64,000 nucleotides of DNA from positions 1-64,000 of the forward strand of contig JAFYJV010000011.1 of the NCBI GenBank assembly GCA_017537965.1, written 5' to 3'. This DNA is from Bacteroidales bacterium (GTDB lineage: Bacteria > Bacteroidota > Bacteroidia > Bacteroidales > F082). The stretch's first letter is position 1, and each line of letters begins with the position of its first letter. Positions 43,541 to 52,467 of this stretch are shown here, one piece after another. The position numbers and the translations under genes are program-made. Below the pieces are notes generated by a model. That model saw only the letters and a program-made list of their open reading frames with translations, was not told the origin of the DNA and searched no databases.

Positions 43541-45018
43541 GATTGCTGCAATGTCAAATAGGCTTTGCCAATATGTTCTGTGATATCAGAGGCGATCATG
43601 GCCTCTTGGCTGAGTTCCTCCGCCGCAAGATCACCCGCCAAGCCATGTAGAAAGACGCCCAACACAGCGGCTTCCTCAGGTTCGTAACGTTGTGCGAGGA
43701 GAGAGAGGATCATGCCGGTGAGCACGTCGCCGCTGCCTGCCGTGGCCATGCCAGGATTGCCTGTGCTGTTGAAGAACACGGTGCCGTTGGGTAATGCCGT
43801 GGAGGTGTTTGCGCCTTTTAGCACGATGATGATGTCGTATTTCTTGGCCATCTCTCGCTGTAACTCAAGCCTTTCAAACGAAGTGTCCGTTTCGCCGAAC
43901 AGTCGCGCAAACTCCTTGGGATGGGGCGTCAGGATGGTCTTTGCCGGCAGAAACGCCAGCCATGTCTTGTTTTCGGAGAGGATGTTGAGCGCATCGGCAT
44001 CCATCACCAAGGGAACATGGCATTCCTGGATCAGACATTTCAAGGCGCGTTGGGTCTCTTCGGCTTTACCCAACCCGGGACCGATTCCAATGGCGTTGAA
44101 GGCATCCAACTTGTCATCGACATGGATCATGGCCTCGGGAACGGCGGTCTGGAGCGGTGTCCATGCTGACTGAGGCAGCTTCACCGAAAGCAGGCCGACA
44201 CCTGTCCGAAGGCACGATTTGGCACCCAAGATGGCTGCTCCTGTCTTGCCTTCCGATCCGGCGATCAACAGGGCGTGACCATAGGTGCCTTTGTGTGAAA
44301 ACTTCATTCTTGGATGAAGCATGTTTAAAACCATCTTTTTGTCAATCAATAAGTTGATTGTTGTTACTTCATCTAAAAATTTAGGATGCAATTGGATATC
44401 GAGAATCTCCAACTGACCTGTGTAAATGTCGTTTTCTGGCATCAGAAAAGCAAGTTTCGGAGTCTGGAAAGTGAGGGTATAATCAGCTTGGAAGATGACA
44501 TTATTGGTGCAGGGGGCGTCAGCAATAAGGCCAGAGGCAATGTCAATGGCGATATTGATGGCATTTTGGTCGTTGAGATATTCGATTAAGTCACCTGCCA
44601 TGCCTTCGATGGGGCGGTTCAGCCCTGAACCGAATATGGCATCGATAATGATTTCATTCTCAGATATGGCAGGGAAGTCGTCTTTCGAACGGATATCAAG
44701 GATGGGCACTTTGGTTTCTTCCTTAAGCCGTTTGTAATTGGCTTCGCAGTCCAGACTCATCTTTTCCGAATAGCGCACCATAAATACTTTCGAGGTGATG
44801 CCTTTGCAATAAAATAGTCTGGCCAACACCAAGCCATCGCCACCGTTGTTGCCCATGCCACAGAATATGGATATCTTGTCGTCGTTGCCAATTCGAGGCA
44901 TGAGCCACTCAAATGCTTTGGTGGCGGCACGTTCCATCAGGTCAACAGAGGAGATGGGCTCGTTCTGGATGGTATATTGGTCTGCTTGGCGGATTTGTTC
45001 GGTGCTGAGTACTTTCAT
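43537..45018 (-). CDS. nnr: Bifunctional NAD(P)H-hydrate epimerase/dehydratase
   Basis: 493 residues from the ATG at 45018; a preceding in-frame extension is rejected because a -7 box lies in it. The epimerase half (1-215) has FCGMGNNGGDGLV and AIFGSGLNRPI. The ADP-dependent dehydratase half (~225-493) has HKGTYGHALLIAGSEGKTGAA, IGIGPGLG, TPHPKEFARL, VLKGANT and NPGMATAGSGDVLTG. It repairs hydrated NADH and NADPH. rlmD follows with a 4-base overlap. Confidence 0.96.
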   Translation of the reverse strand: MKVLSTEQIRQADQYTIQNEPISSVDLMERAATKAFEWLMPRIGNDDKISIFCGMGNNGGDGLVLARLFYCKGITSKVFMVRYSEKMSLDCEANYKRLKEETKVPILDIRSKDDFPAISENEIIIDAIFGSGLNRPIEGMAGDLIEYLNDQNAINIAIDIASGLIADAPCTNNVIFQADYTLTFQTPKLAFLMPENDIYTGQLEILDIQLHPKFLDEVTTINLLIDKKMVLNMLHPRMKFSHKGTYGHALLIAGSEGKTGAAILGAKSCLRTGVGLLSVKLPQSAWTPLQTAVPEAMIHVDDKLDAFNAIGIGPGLGKAEETQRALKCLIQECHVPLVMDADALNILSENKTWLAFLPAKTILTPHPKEFARLFGETDTSFERLELQREMAKKYDIIIVLKGANTSTALPNGTVFFNSTGNPGMATAGSGDVLTGMILSLLAQRYEPEEAAVLGVFLHGLAGDLAAEELSQEAMIASDITEHIGKAYLTLQQS

Positions 45019-45035
45019 GGGTTGGATATTTTCCG

Positions 45036-45043
45036 CAAAGATA
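45036..45043 (-). promoter_or_regulatory. -7 box (TATCTTTG) for nnr-rlmD
   Basis: Minus-strand TATCTTTG, 17 bases before the ATG at 45018. The plus-strand box at 45052 begins just 9 bases away. Confidence 0.55.
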
Positions 45044-45051
45044 AAAAACAC

Positions 45052-45059
45052 TATCTTTG
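45052..45059 (+). promoter_or_regulatory. -7 box (TATCTTTG) for the 97-residue protein
   Basis: TATCTTTG, 75 bases before the ATG at 45135. Only 8 bases separate it from the nnr box. Confidence 0.45.
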
Positions 45060-45134
45060 TAGCCGTAAAAAACTTCAACGAAAAGACTTTTACTGACTCT
45101 TATGGTCATGTCTAGCTAATACGGTTTTTTGACA

Positions 45135-45428
45135 ATGAGCGATCGAGCTACTCTCTCATACGACAACACCCATATTTACGACTCCTATCAGATCAGGAGC
45201 AAGGAGGACATGCGCACGTTTCTGAACAACATAAGAGAGCATTGCGATCCTGACTTGGCTGTGGCCGTGCGTAGCATGAAGTCGCTCGTCTGTGAATGGC
45301 GCAGCCACAACTTCTTTTATTATCTTCATGTGTTCCGCAGCCGTACCAAGGACGTGGACCTTGAACGGAAACAGACATGGTGGAGGGAATGCTTTTGTAG
45401 GATCGTCAGCTTTTTCTATTTCTGGTAA
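45135..45428 (+). CDS. Hypothetical small protein
   Basis: 97 residues (the TTG codon at 45129 is not needed). The sequence is plain: a helical, charged N-terminal two thirds (RSKEDMRTFLNNIREHCDPDL) and an aromatic, Cys-rich basic end (WWRECFCRIVSFFYF). There is no signal peptide or membrane span. No family is recognised. It is supported only by a -7 box upstream, codon pattern and placement between genes of opposite strand; it may be an orphan or spurious. Confidence 0.5.
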   Translation: MSDRATLSYDNTHIYDSYQIRSKEDMRTFLNNIREHCDPDLAVAVRSMKSLVCEWRSHNFFYYLHVFRSRTKDVDLERKQTWWRECFCRIVSFFYFW

Positions 45429-45446
45429 GTAAGTGGACTGCGTGGG

Positions 45447-47291
45447 TCATTCCACTGTGACGGACTTGGCCAGGTTTCTTGGCTGGTCAACGTTGCAGCC
45501 GCGCATCACGGCGATGTGGTAGGCGAGGATCTGCAACGGTACTGTAGCCAATAGGGGCGAGTAGAGGCATTCCGTTTCGGGGATCTCGATGACATAATCC
45601 GCCATCTTGCGGGCAAGGACGTCTTTTTCGCTTATCACGGCGATGATCTTGCCGTCTCGTGCCTTCACTTCTTGGATGTTGCTGAGCACCTTCTCGTAGG
45701 TGCTATGGTTGGTGGCGATGAACACCACAGGCATGTCTTTGTCAATCAAAGCGATAGGACCATGCTTCATCTCTGCGGCAGGATAACCTTCGGCGTGGAT
45801 ATAGGAGATCTCCTTCAACTTCAAGGCGCCTTCAAGGGCCACTGGATAGTTTTGCAGACGGCCTAGATAGAGCATGTTGCGCACGTCCTTGTACTTCTCG
45901 GCGATATCTTTCACATGACCGCTGTGGTCAAGCGTCCATTGGATCTTCTCTGGGATGCGGTCCAGTTCCTGGATGAATTCCATGCGCTCTTCGTCTTTCA
46001 TAGAGCCTTTCAGTTCTGCAAGACGCAAAGCCAGCATGGCCATCACGGTCACTTGTGAGGTGAATGCCTTTGTGGAGGCCACGCCGATCTCAGGACCTGC
46101 ATGGGTATAGATGCCTGCGTCGGTCGCTCTCGAGATGGAAGAGCCGATGACGTTGCAGATGCCCAGCACCACGGCGCCTTTCTCCTTGGCCAGCTGGATA
46201 GCGGCCAAGGTATCGGCGGTCTCGCCTGACTGCGAGACCGCGATCACCACGTCATGCGGTGTGATGACAGGATCACGGTAACGGAACTCCGAAGCATATT
46301 CCACCTTGACACGGATCTTGGCCAGTTTTTCGATGAGATAGCTGCCCACGAGGCTGGCGTGCCATGAGGTGCCACAGGCCACAAACACGATGTTGTCGGC
46401 ATAAAGCAATTGTTTCTCGTATTTCAGGATGCCTCCCAAGCGCACGGTGTTGGCTTCGGGATGCAGACGTCCGCGCATGGTGTCTCGTACGATGGTAGGC
46501 TGCTCGTAAATCTCTTTCATCATGAAGTGGTCGAAACCAGCCTTCTCAATGCTGTCGAGATTCATCTTCAGCTCCTGCACGTAAGGGATGGCCTCTACGT
46601 CTTGGATGGTCTTGATGTGCAGTTCTTCACCCATTTTTACACGAACTACCTGCTCGTCGTCGATATAGACCACTTTCTGCGTGCGGCCTACGATAGGCGT
46701 TGCATCGGAGGCGATGTAATACTCCCCATCGCCAATGCCAATTACCATGGGACTTCCTTTGCGAGCCGCGATCAGCTGGTCGGGATGATCCTTCTCAATC
46801 ACTACAATCGCATAGGCACCGACCACATGGTTCAAGGCGATGCGCACCGCTTCGAACAAATCGACGTGTTCGCTCTGCTGCACATCCTCGATCAGGTTGG
46901 TCAGGACTTCAGTGTCAGTGGAAGATTGAAAGGTATAGCCTCGCTTCTCCAGCTCTTTGCGCAGACTCAGGTAGTTCTCGATGATGCCGTTATGGATCAA
47001 TGCGATATGGCCTGAGTTGGAACGGTGTGGATGGGCGTTCACCTGGTTGGGTTCTCCATGGGTGGCCCAACGGGTATGGGCGATGCCGATGTGTCCGCTG
47101 ATGTCTTTCCCTGAAGCAAAGGTTTCCAAATCGGCGACCTTGCCTTTTGTCTTATAAATGTTGAGTTCGTCCTTTTGGTTCAACAATGCAACTCCAGCAC
47201 TGTCATACCCCCTGTATTCAAGACGTTTCAGTCCCTCAATCAAGATGGGATAGGCCTCTTCGTGACCTACATAAGCAACAATTCCACACAT
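45447..47291 (-). CDS. glmS: Glutamine-fructose-6-phosphate aminotransferase (isomerizing)
   Basis: 614 residues, with the start at the ATG before Cys (MCGIVAYVG), the cleaved N-terminal nucleophile. Class II glutaminase domain (LKRLEYRGYDSAGVALL, HTRWATHGEPNQVNAHPH) and two SIS domains (ACGTSWHASLV, SQSGETADTLAA; LGRLQNYPVALEGALKLKE, EGYPAAEMKHGPIALID) end in LAKSVTVE. It makes glucosamine-6-phosphate for peptidoglycan and LPS. No glmS ribozyme is visible in the short leader. Confidence 0.97.
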   Translation of the reverse strand: MCGIVAYVGHEEAYPILIEGLKRLEYRGYDSAGVALLNQKDELNIYKTKGKVADLETFASGKDISGHIGIAHTRWATHGEPNQVNAHPHRSNSGHIALIHNGIIENYLSLRKELEKRGYTFQSSTDTEVLTNLIEDVQQSEHVDLFEAVRIALNHVVGAYAIVVIEKDHPDQLIAARKGSPMVIGIGDGEYYIASDATPIVGRTQKVVYIDDEQVVRVKMGEELHIKTIQDVEAIPYVQELKMNLDSIEKAGFDHFMMKEIYEQPTIVRDTMRGRLHPEANTVRLGGILKYEKQLLYADNIVFVACGTSWHASLVGSYLIEKLAKIRVKVEYASEFRYRDPVITPHDVVIAVSQSGETADTLAAIQLAKEKGAVVLGICNVIGSSISRATDAGIYTHAGPEIGVASTKAFTSQVTVMAMLALRLAELKGSMKDEERMEFIQELDRIPEKIQWTLDHSGHVKDIAEKYKDVRNMLYLGRLQNYPVALEGALKLKEISYIHAEGYPAAEMKHGPIALIDKDMPVVFIATNHSTYEKVLSNIQEVKARDGKIIAVISEKDVLARKMADYVIEIPETECLYSPLLATVPLQILAYHIAVMRGCNVDQPRNLAKSVTVE

Positions 47292-47310
47292 AGTATTATT
47301 TTTAAAAAAG

Positions 47311-47318
47311 CAAAAGTA
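47311..47318 (-). promoter_or_regulatory. -7 box (TACTTTTG) for glmS
   Basis: Minus-strand TACTTTTG, 19 bases before the ATG at 47291. Confidence 0.5.
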
Positions 47319-47393
47319 CGTTTTTTTGGAAAAAAGCAAGAAAAAAAGCGGCACTTTTGGAAAAATAGTAATTTTACCATCCAATTGACTTAT

Positions 47394-48131
47394 ATGAAGA
47401 AGATTGTCGTAACGGTATTTCTCTGTATCAGTGCCTTGTTTGCCAGTGCTCAGTACGGCATCCAGTTGGAGAATCGGGGTTTTGAGCGTTGGGAGAACTT
47501 TGGCAAGGACAGCCGCTCCACAGAGCCAGTACATTGGCATTCCACAAAATCTGCCACGGGTACTTTCAACTCCTTCCTTTCACAACAGATCGAAGCTTCG
47601 CCCCATTCTCGACCGGGCAGCACAGGAGGGAAGAGTGTAAGGGTTTGGCCGGTGTCGGTCGTAGGAATCACAGCCAATGGCAACCTGACCAACGGAAGAA
47701 TGAATGCGGGTAGCATGACCGTCACAGGTAAAGGCAATTACAACTATACGCAACGTTCCGACAAACGCTTTTGCACACCCATATCGGTCGTTCCCGATTC
47801 TCTTGTGGTATGGATCTGTTTCCGATGCGACGACCCCATGCAAGAGGCTATGGTCAAGACGGTGATTCATGGCGACGCCGACTTCAAGTTGATCGCTGAT
47901 GGTACAGTGGAGCCAGCCGATAAACTCGTAGCCACAGCCAAAACCACATTCAAGCGCACCAGCCCTGCAGGTGGCAATCTCGTCTGGCGCAGGCTCTCTA
48001 TCCCGTTTGTAAAAAACGGACCGTGCGACGACCCGCGCTACCTGCTTTTCACCATTACCACCAATGCCATTCCTGGACGAGGCGATACTGCTGTCGATCT
48101 CTTTGTCGATGATGTCATGCTGATTTACTGA
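47394..48131 (+). CDS. Secreted PCMD-like carbohydrate-domain protein
   Basis: 245 residues with signal peptide (MKKIVVTVFLCISALFASA, cut before Q). The mature protein resembles the PCMD (putative carbohydrate metabolism) domain of Bacteroidota: a beta-sandwich beginning IQLENRGFERW, with PVHWHS, GGKSVRVWP, a tryptophan-rich strand and a C-terminal VDLFVDDVMLIY strand. It has no catalytic motif and no T9SS tail, so it is likely periplasmic or surface bound. Divergent from glmS. Confidence 0.65.
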   Translation: MKKIVVTVFLCISALFASAQYGIQLENRGFERWENFGKDSRSTEPVHWHSTKSATGTFNSFLSQQIEASPHSRPGSTGGKSVRVWPVSVVGITANGNLTNGRMNAGSMTVTGKGNYNYTQRSDKRFCTPISVVPDSLVVWICFRCDDPMQEAMVKTVIHGDADFKLIADGTVEPADKLVATAKTTFKRTSPAGGNLVWRRLSIPFVKNGPCDDPRYLLFTITTNAIPGRGDTAVDLFVDDVMLIY

Positions 48132-48213
48132 ACAGGCGTTCGCTTTTATAGAAACAAGGTGCCATTGGTTTCCACGTGAACAGATAATGGTTGACCAGCG
48201 ATATTAAAACATA

Positions 48214-48254
48214 GCACACTGCTGCCAATCCCGTATGGATCAACAGCAGTGTGC
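48214..48254. terminator. Hairpin between convergent genes (possible terminator)
   Basis: Perfect 11-bp inverted repeat GCACACTGCTG / CAGCAGTGTGC around a 19-base loop. Neither arm is followed by a T-run, so its role in ending transcription is uncertain. Confidence 0.4.
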
Positions 48255-48283
48255 CAGAGCGTTTGGAAGTGATGGAAGGAAAA

Positions 48284-50428
48284 TTACTTAGTAGGGTATT
48301 TCAGTCCCATGTTGTATAGGATGAACGAGTAGATGTCGGCTGTCTCTTCGATCACCTTGGCGATGGGTTTGCCGCCACCGTGACCTGCCTTGGTCTCAAT
48401 ACGGATGATCTTGGGCTCGTCGCCTGTTTGGGCAGCTTGAAGAGCGGCAGCATACTTGAACGAATGTGCAGGAACCACACGGTCGTCGTGGTCGGCGGTG
48501 GTCACCATGATGGCGGGATAATGTACATCCTCGCCGCTCTTGATGGTGTGCAAGGGAGAATAGGCATACAACGCCTTGAACATCTCTTCGTCGTCTTCGC
48601 TGGTACCATAGTCGCTTGCCCAGTTCCAGCCGATAGTGAACAGATGGTAGCGGAGCATGTCCATCACGCCGACCTGAGGGACGGCAACACGGAACAAGTC
48701 GGGACGTTGGTTCACTACAGCACCGACCAGAAGTCCTCCGTTGGAGCCGCCGTTCAAGGCGAGGTAGTCGGAAGAGGTGTAGCCATTTTGGATCAGGTAT
48801 TCGGCACAGGCGATGCAGTCGTCGAAGACATTCTGTTTCTCCAGCTTCGTGCCGGCAAGATGCCATTCCTCTCCATACTCGTTGCCACCGCGAAGGTTCA
48901 TCTGGGCATAGATGCCACCGTTCTCAAGGAAGGGGAGACGTGAGACTGAGAATCCAGGGTTCAAAGTGATGTTGAAACCGCCATATCCATAAAGCAAGGT
49001 GGGGTTCTGACCATCTTTCTTCAAGCCTTTCTTATAAGTCAGGAACATAGGCACTTTGGTACCGTCTTTGCTGATGACAAACACTTGTTCGGTGGTGTAG
49101 TTCTCGGGCTTGAAGTCCACCGCCGGAGCACGGAACACAGTGGATTTGTTGGTTTCCATGTCATATTTGAAGACCGTCATGGGATACACGAACGAGGTGA
49201 AGCCATAGTAAACCTCCTCTTCCTCGTAACGTCCACTAAAGCCAACCTCGCCGAAGGTGGGCAACTCGATCTCATGCAGCATCTCGCCATCGAGGGTGTA
49301 AACGAAGGCGTGGTTGGCAGCGTCTTTGTCGAAGGTCACGATCATCTTGCCTGCGGCCAACTCAGCGGAGACAATGACATTCTCCGATTCAGGGACGATC
49401 TCTTCCCAGTTGGCGATCTGAGGCGCCTTGGCGTTGACACGGCATACGCGACCCTTGTCGGCACCAAAATTGGTGAAGATATAGATCTGGTCGTTCACCA
49501 CGTCAAACGGACTGTAGAAGTGGTCTTGGTCGTCTGTGATGCGGAGGAAGGGATTCTTGGGATTTGACATGTCCTTGATCAGCAACGAATTGCCTGAACC
49601 GGCGCCGCTCTCGAACAAGAAGCAGTACTTCTCGTCGTCGGTGACGGCCACTGAATGGAAGAATCGTGGCTGGTTGGGGTTCTCATAGAAGAGTTCGTCT
49701 TCCGACTGAGGCGTGCCCAACTTGTGGTAATACACCTTGTGGTTTTCGTTCACGTTGGAGAATTCCTTGCCTTCTACGGGAGCATCATAGGCTGAATAGT
49801 AGAAGCCGTCCTTGAACCAAGAGGCGCCGGTGAACTTGGCCCATTCGATATGGTCGGGGAGGAGCTCCTTGGTGGCGATGTCCATCACGTAGATCTCTAC
49901 CCAGTCGGATCCGCTGCGTTGGATCGTATAGGCGAAATACTTTCCGTCGTTCGACATGGAACCGCCTCCGAAGGCCACGGTGCCGTCATCGGAGAGCTTG
50001 TTGGGGTCGAGCAGCACCTCGGGCTCGGCGTCGGGACCATTCTGGATGTAAAGCACACTCTGGTTCTGCAAGCCGTCGTTCTTGCTGAAGAGATAGCGTC
50101 CGAAGCGCTTTGAAGGCACGCTGTAACGTTCATAGTTCATCAAGTTCATCAGTCGGTCCTTGATGGCGCCGCGGAATGGGATGTGACTCAGGTAGTCGTC
50201 AGTCACGGCACGCTGGGCATCGACCCAGGCGGTCGTCTGCTCTGAGGTGTCGTTCTCCAACCAACGGTATGGATCGGCGACCTTGGTTCCAAAATAATCG
50301 TCCACCACGCTAGTGTCCTGATAGGTGTCGGGATAAGCCGGCACTTGATAACGAGGTTCCGGTTTCTCTGTGCAAGCTGCTAAGGCAATCACGCTTCCCA
50401 TGATCAAAAGCTTTGTATTAATCTTCAT
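48284..50428 (-). CDS. Prolyl oligopeptidase family lipoprotein (S9A)
   Basis: 714 residues, the normal S9A length. Lipoprotein signal with lipobox LAAC (Cys19). The propeller covers ~40-440 (YFGTKVADPYRWLEND at its start). The alpha/beta hydrolase domain has LYGYGGFN, the nucleophile Ser in LNGGSNGGLLVGAV, Asp in TADHDDRVVP and His in KAGHGGGKP. It cleaves after proline in short peptides and is attached to a membrane, probably facing the periplasm. No clear -7 box is visible upstream; parE ends 77 bases before it on the same strand. Confidence 0.95.
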   Translation of the reverse strand: MKINTKLLIMGSVIALAACTEKPEPRYQVPAYPDTYQDTSVVDDYFGTKVADPYRWLENDTSEQTTAWVDAQRAVTDDYLSHIPFRGAIKDRLMNLMNYERYSVPSKRFGRYLFSKNDGLQNQSVLYIQNGPDAEPEVLLDPNKLSDDGTVAFGGGSMSNDGKYFAYTIQRSGSDWVEIYVMDIATKELLPDHIEWAKFTGASWFKDGFYYSAYDAPVEGKEFSNVNENHKVYYHKLGTPQSEDELFYENPNQPRFFHSVAVTDDEKYCFLFESGAGSGNSLLIKDMSNPKNPFLRITDDQDHFYSPFDVVNDQIYIFTNFGADKGRVCRVNAKAPQIANWEEIVPESENVIVSAELAAGKMIVTFDKDAANHAFVYTLDGEMLHEIELPTFGEVGFSGRYEEEEVYYGFTSFVYPMTVFKYDMETNKSTVFRAPAVDFKPENYTTEQVFVISKDGTKVPMFLTYKKGLKKDGQNPTLLYGYGGFNITLNPGFSVSRLPFLENGGIYAQMNLRGGNEYGEEWHLAGTKLEKQNVFDDCIACAEYLIQNGYTSSDYLALNGGSNGGLLVGAVVNQRPDLFRVAVPQVGVMDMLRYHLFTIGWNWASDYGTSEDDEEMFKALYAYSPLHTIKSGEDVHYPAIMVTTADHDDRVVPAHSFKYAAALQAAQTGDEPKIIRIETKAGHGGGKPIAKVIEETADIYSFILYNMGLKYPTK

Positions 50429-50489
50429 AATTCTGTTATTTAGTGTTTTCGATTTTTAAATCCTTCTTTTTATACCCCCCCAAATAACC

Positions 50490-50525
50490 TTCTTACTTCT
50501 TTCTCCTAACTTCTTACTTCTAACT
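50490..50525. repeat. Purine-rich short-unit repeat overlapping the parE 3' end
   Basis: Units such as CTTACTTCT, CTCCTAACTTCT and CTTACTTCTAACT (plus strand) resemble the 19588-19672 element. The last five codons and the TAG stop of parE (50506-50523) lie within it. Confidence 0.6.
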
Positions 50526-52461
50526 TATCAATATAAGTATCGTCTTCAATCCTTAGATTCTCGATGATAAACTTTTGGCGTTCCGGGGTGTTGTTGCCCA
50601 TATAGTACTTCAGTAGTTCCTTGATGCCGAAGTCATATTGCAAGATGACTGGCTCCAACCGCATGTTGGGTCCGATGAAGGTCCTGAACTCGTCGGGTGA
50701 GATCTCGCCCAAGCCTTTGAAACGGGTGATCTCGGCCTGCTTGCCGCATTTCACGATGGAGTTGATTCTTTCCTCTTCAGTATAGCAGTAGAAGGTCTCT
50801 TTCTTGTTGCGTACCCTGAACAATGGGGTTTGCAGTATGTAAACATGGCCGTTGCGTACCACGTCGGGATAGAACTGGAGGAAGAATGTCAGCATCAGCA
50901 GACGGATGTGCATTCCGTCAACATCGGCATCGGTGGCGATCACGATGTTGTTATAGCGCAGGTTCTCAATGTCTTCGTCGATATTCAATGCGGCTTGTAG
51001 CAGGTTGAATTCCTCGTTCTCATAGCATACTTTCTTGGTCATGCCCAGACAGTTCAATGGCTTTCCTCTCAAGCTGAACACTGCCTGGGTCTGCACGTCA
51101 CGGCTCTTGGTGATGCTTCCGGAAGCGGAGTCGCCCTCAGTGATGAAGATGGTGCTCTCTAGTCTTTTCTCGTGATTGGTGTTCAAGTGGATGCGGCAGT
51201 CGCGGAGTTTCTTGTTGTTCAGGCTGACCTTCTTGGCACTTTCACGAGCTGCTTTCTTGATGCCAGCGATCTCTTTGCGTTCTTTCTCATTCGCCTGGAT
51301 CTTCTGTTGCAGCACGCCGACCGTCTCGGGATTCTTGTGCAGATAGTTGTCGAGATGGCGTTTCAGGATGTCGAACACGTAGGTCTTGAGGAAGGGGCTG
51401 TCGTTGCTGCCGTCGGGATTGTTGGGGGCCAGATGGGTGGAGCCAAGCTTGGTCTTCGTTTGGGCTTCAAAGACGGGCTCTTGTATCCTCACACACATGG
51501 CGCATATCAAGCCTTGGCGGATGTCGGCAGGCTCGTATTCTTTTTGATAGAACTCACGGATCACACGTGCGTATGCCTCGCGGAATGCCGATTGGTGGGT
51601 GCCGCCCTCGGTGGTGTGTTGGCCGTTGACAAACGAATAGAAATAGTCGCTCGACTGGCCGTTCACATGAGTGAAAGCAGCCTCGAAGTCGCCGTCCTTG
51701 ATATGGATGATGGGGTAGAGCCCTTCGCCTTCCATGTTGTTGTTGAGAAGGTCCAGCAAGCCGTTCTTGGAGAAATAGCGCTTGTCGTTGTAGAACAAAG
51801 TCAGGCCGCGGTTCAGATAGGCATAGTTCCACACACGCTTTTCAACATAGTCGTCCACATAATGGAAATTGCCGAACTTGGCGCTGTCGGGGATGAACTC
51901 CACCAAGGTGCCCGATTCCTCTGCATTGTTGTACGGCACGATGCCAGAATCAGAAGTCATCTTACCTTGCGAGAATTCCACGATGCGTGTCTTGCCTTCG
52001 CGGATGGACTGCACCTTGAAATAGGATGAGAGCGCATTGACGGCTTTGGTACCCACACCGTTCAGTCCCACGGACTTCTGGAAAACCTTGCTGTCGTATT
52101 TGGCTCCCGTATTCAGCTGAGAGACGGCTTCCACCAGTTTCCCCAACGGAATGCCTCGCCCATAGTCGCGGATGGACACTTTCTTTTCGTTTTTGTCGAT
52201 ATGGAGTTCGATCTTTTTTCCAAAGCCCGAGGTGAATTCGTCGATGGAGTTGTCCATCACCTCCTTGATCAACACATAGATGCCATCGTCCTGCGAGGCG
52301 CCATCGCCGAGTTTGCCGATATACATGCCGGGACGGAGACGGATGTGCTCCATGTCCTCAAGATGGATGATGTCGTCGTCGCCATATCGTCTTTCCACTG
52401 TCGGTGGGATTTCAGGCTGGTTGAAAATATCGTTGTTCTCTTCTAATATGTCGTTTTCCAT
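50506..52461 (-). CDS. parE: DNA topoisomerase IV subunit B (ParE; GyrB-family)
   Basis: 651 residues. GHKL ATPase motifs: [27 protein letters not shown] and [14 protein letters not shown] (ATP lid). TOPRIM motifs are [12 protein letters not shown] and [14 protein letters not shown], and the C-terminal end holds [17 protein letters not shown]. The [13 protein letters not shown] segment is typical of the Bacteroidota ParE group. Its promoter box lies in the 3' end of the upstream flippase. With ParC (not in this window) it decatenates chromosomes. Confidence 0.92.
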   Translation of the reverse strand: MENDILEENNDIFNQPEIPPTVERRYGDDDIIHLEDMEHIRLRPGMYIGKLGDGASQDDGIYVLIKEVMDNSIDEFTSGFGKKIELHIDKNEKKVSIRDYGRGIPLGKLVEAVSQLNTGAKYDSKVFQKSVGLNGVGTKAVNALSSYFKVQSIREGKTRIVEFSQGKMTSDSGIVPYNNAEESGTLVEFIPDSAKFGNFHYVDDYVEKRVWNYAYLNRGLTLFYNDKRYFSKNGLLDLLNNNMEGEGLYPIIHIKDGDFEAAFTHVNGQSSDYFYSFVNGQHTTEGGTHQSAFREAYARVIREFYQKEYEPADIRQGLICAMCVRIQEPVFEAQTKTKLGSTHLAPNNPDGSNDSPFLKTYVFDILKRHLDNYLHKNPETVGVLQQKIQANEKERKEIAGIKKAARESAKKVSLNNKKLRDCRIHLNTNHEKRLESTIFITEGDSASGSITKSRDVQTQAVFSLRGKPLNCLGMTKKVCYENEEFNLLQAALNIDEDIENLRYNNIVIATDADVDGMHIRLLMLTFFLQFYPDVVRNGHVYILQTPLFRVRNKKETFYCYTEEERINSIVKCGKQAEITRFKGLGEISPDEFRTFIGPNMRLEPVILQYDFGIKELLKYYMGNNTPERQKFIIENLRIEDDTYIDKLEVRS

Positions 52462-52467
52462 GCGTCG

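Noticed and set aside
45429-47291. glmS ribozyme in the glmS leader
   Set aside because: The leader is only about 12 bases and has no ribozyme core; such ribozymes are mostly found in Firmicutes.
51172-52029. Antisense open frame opposite parE
   Set aside because: No conserved motif, and the sense strand encodes intact GHKL/TOPRIM motifs.
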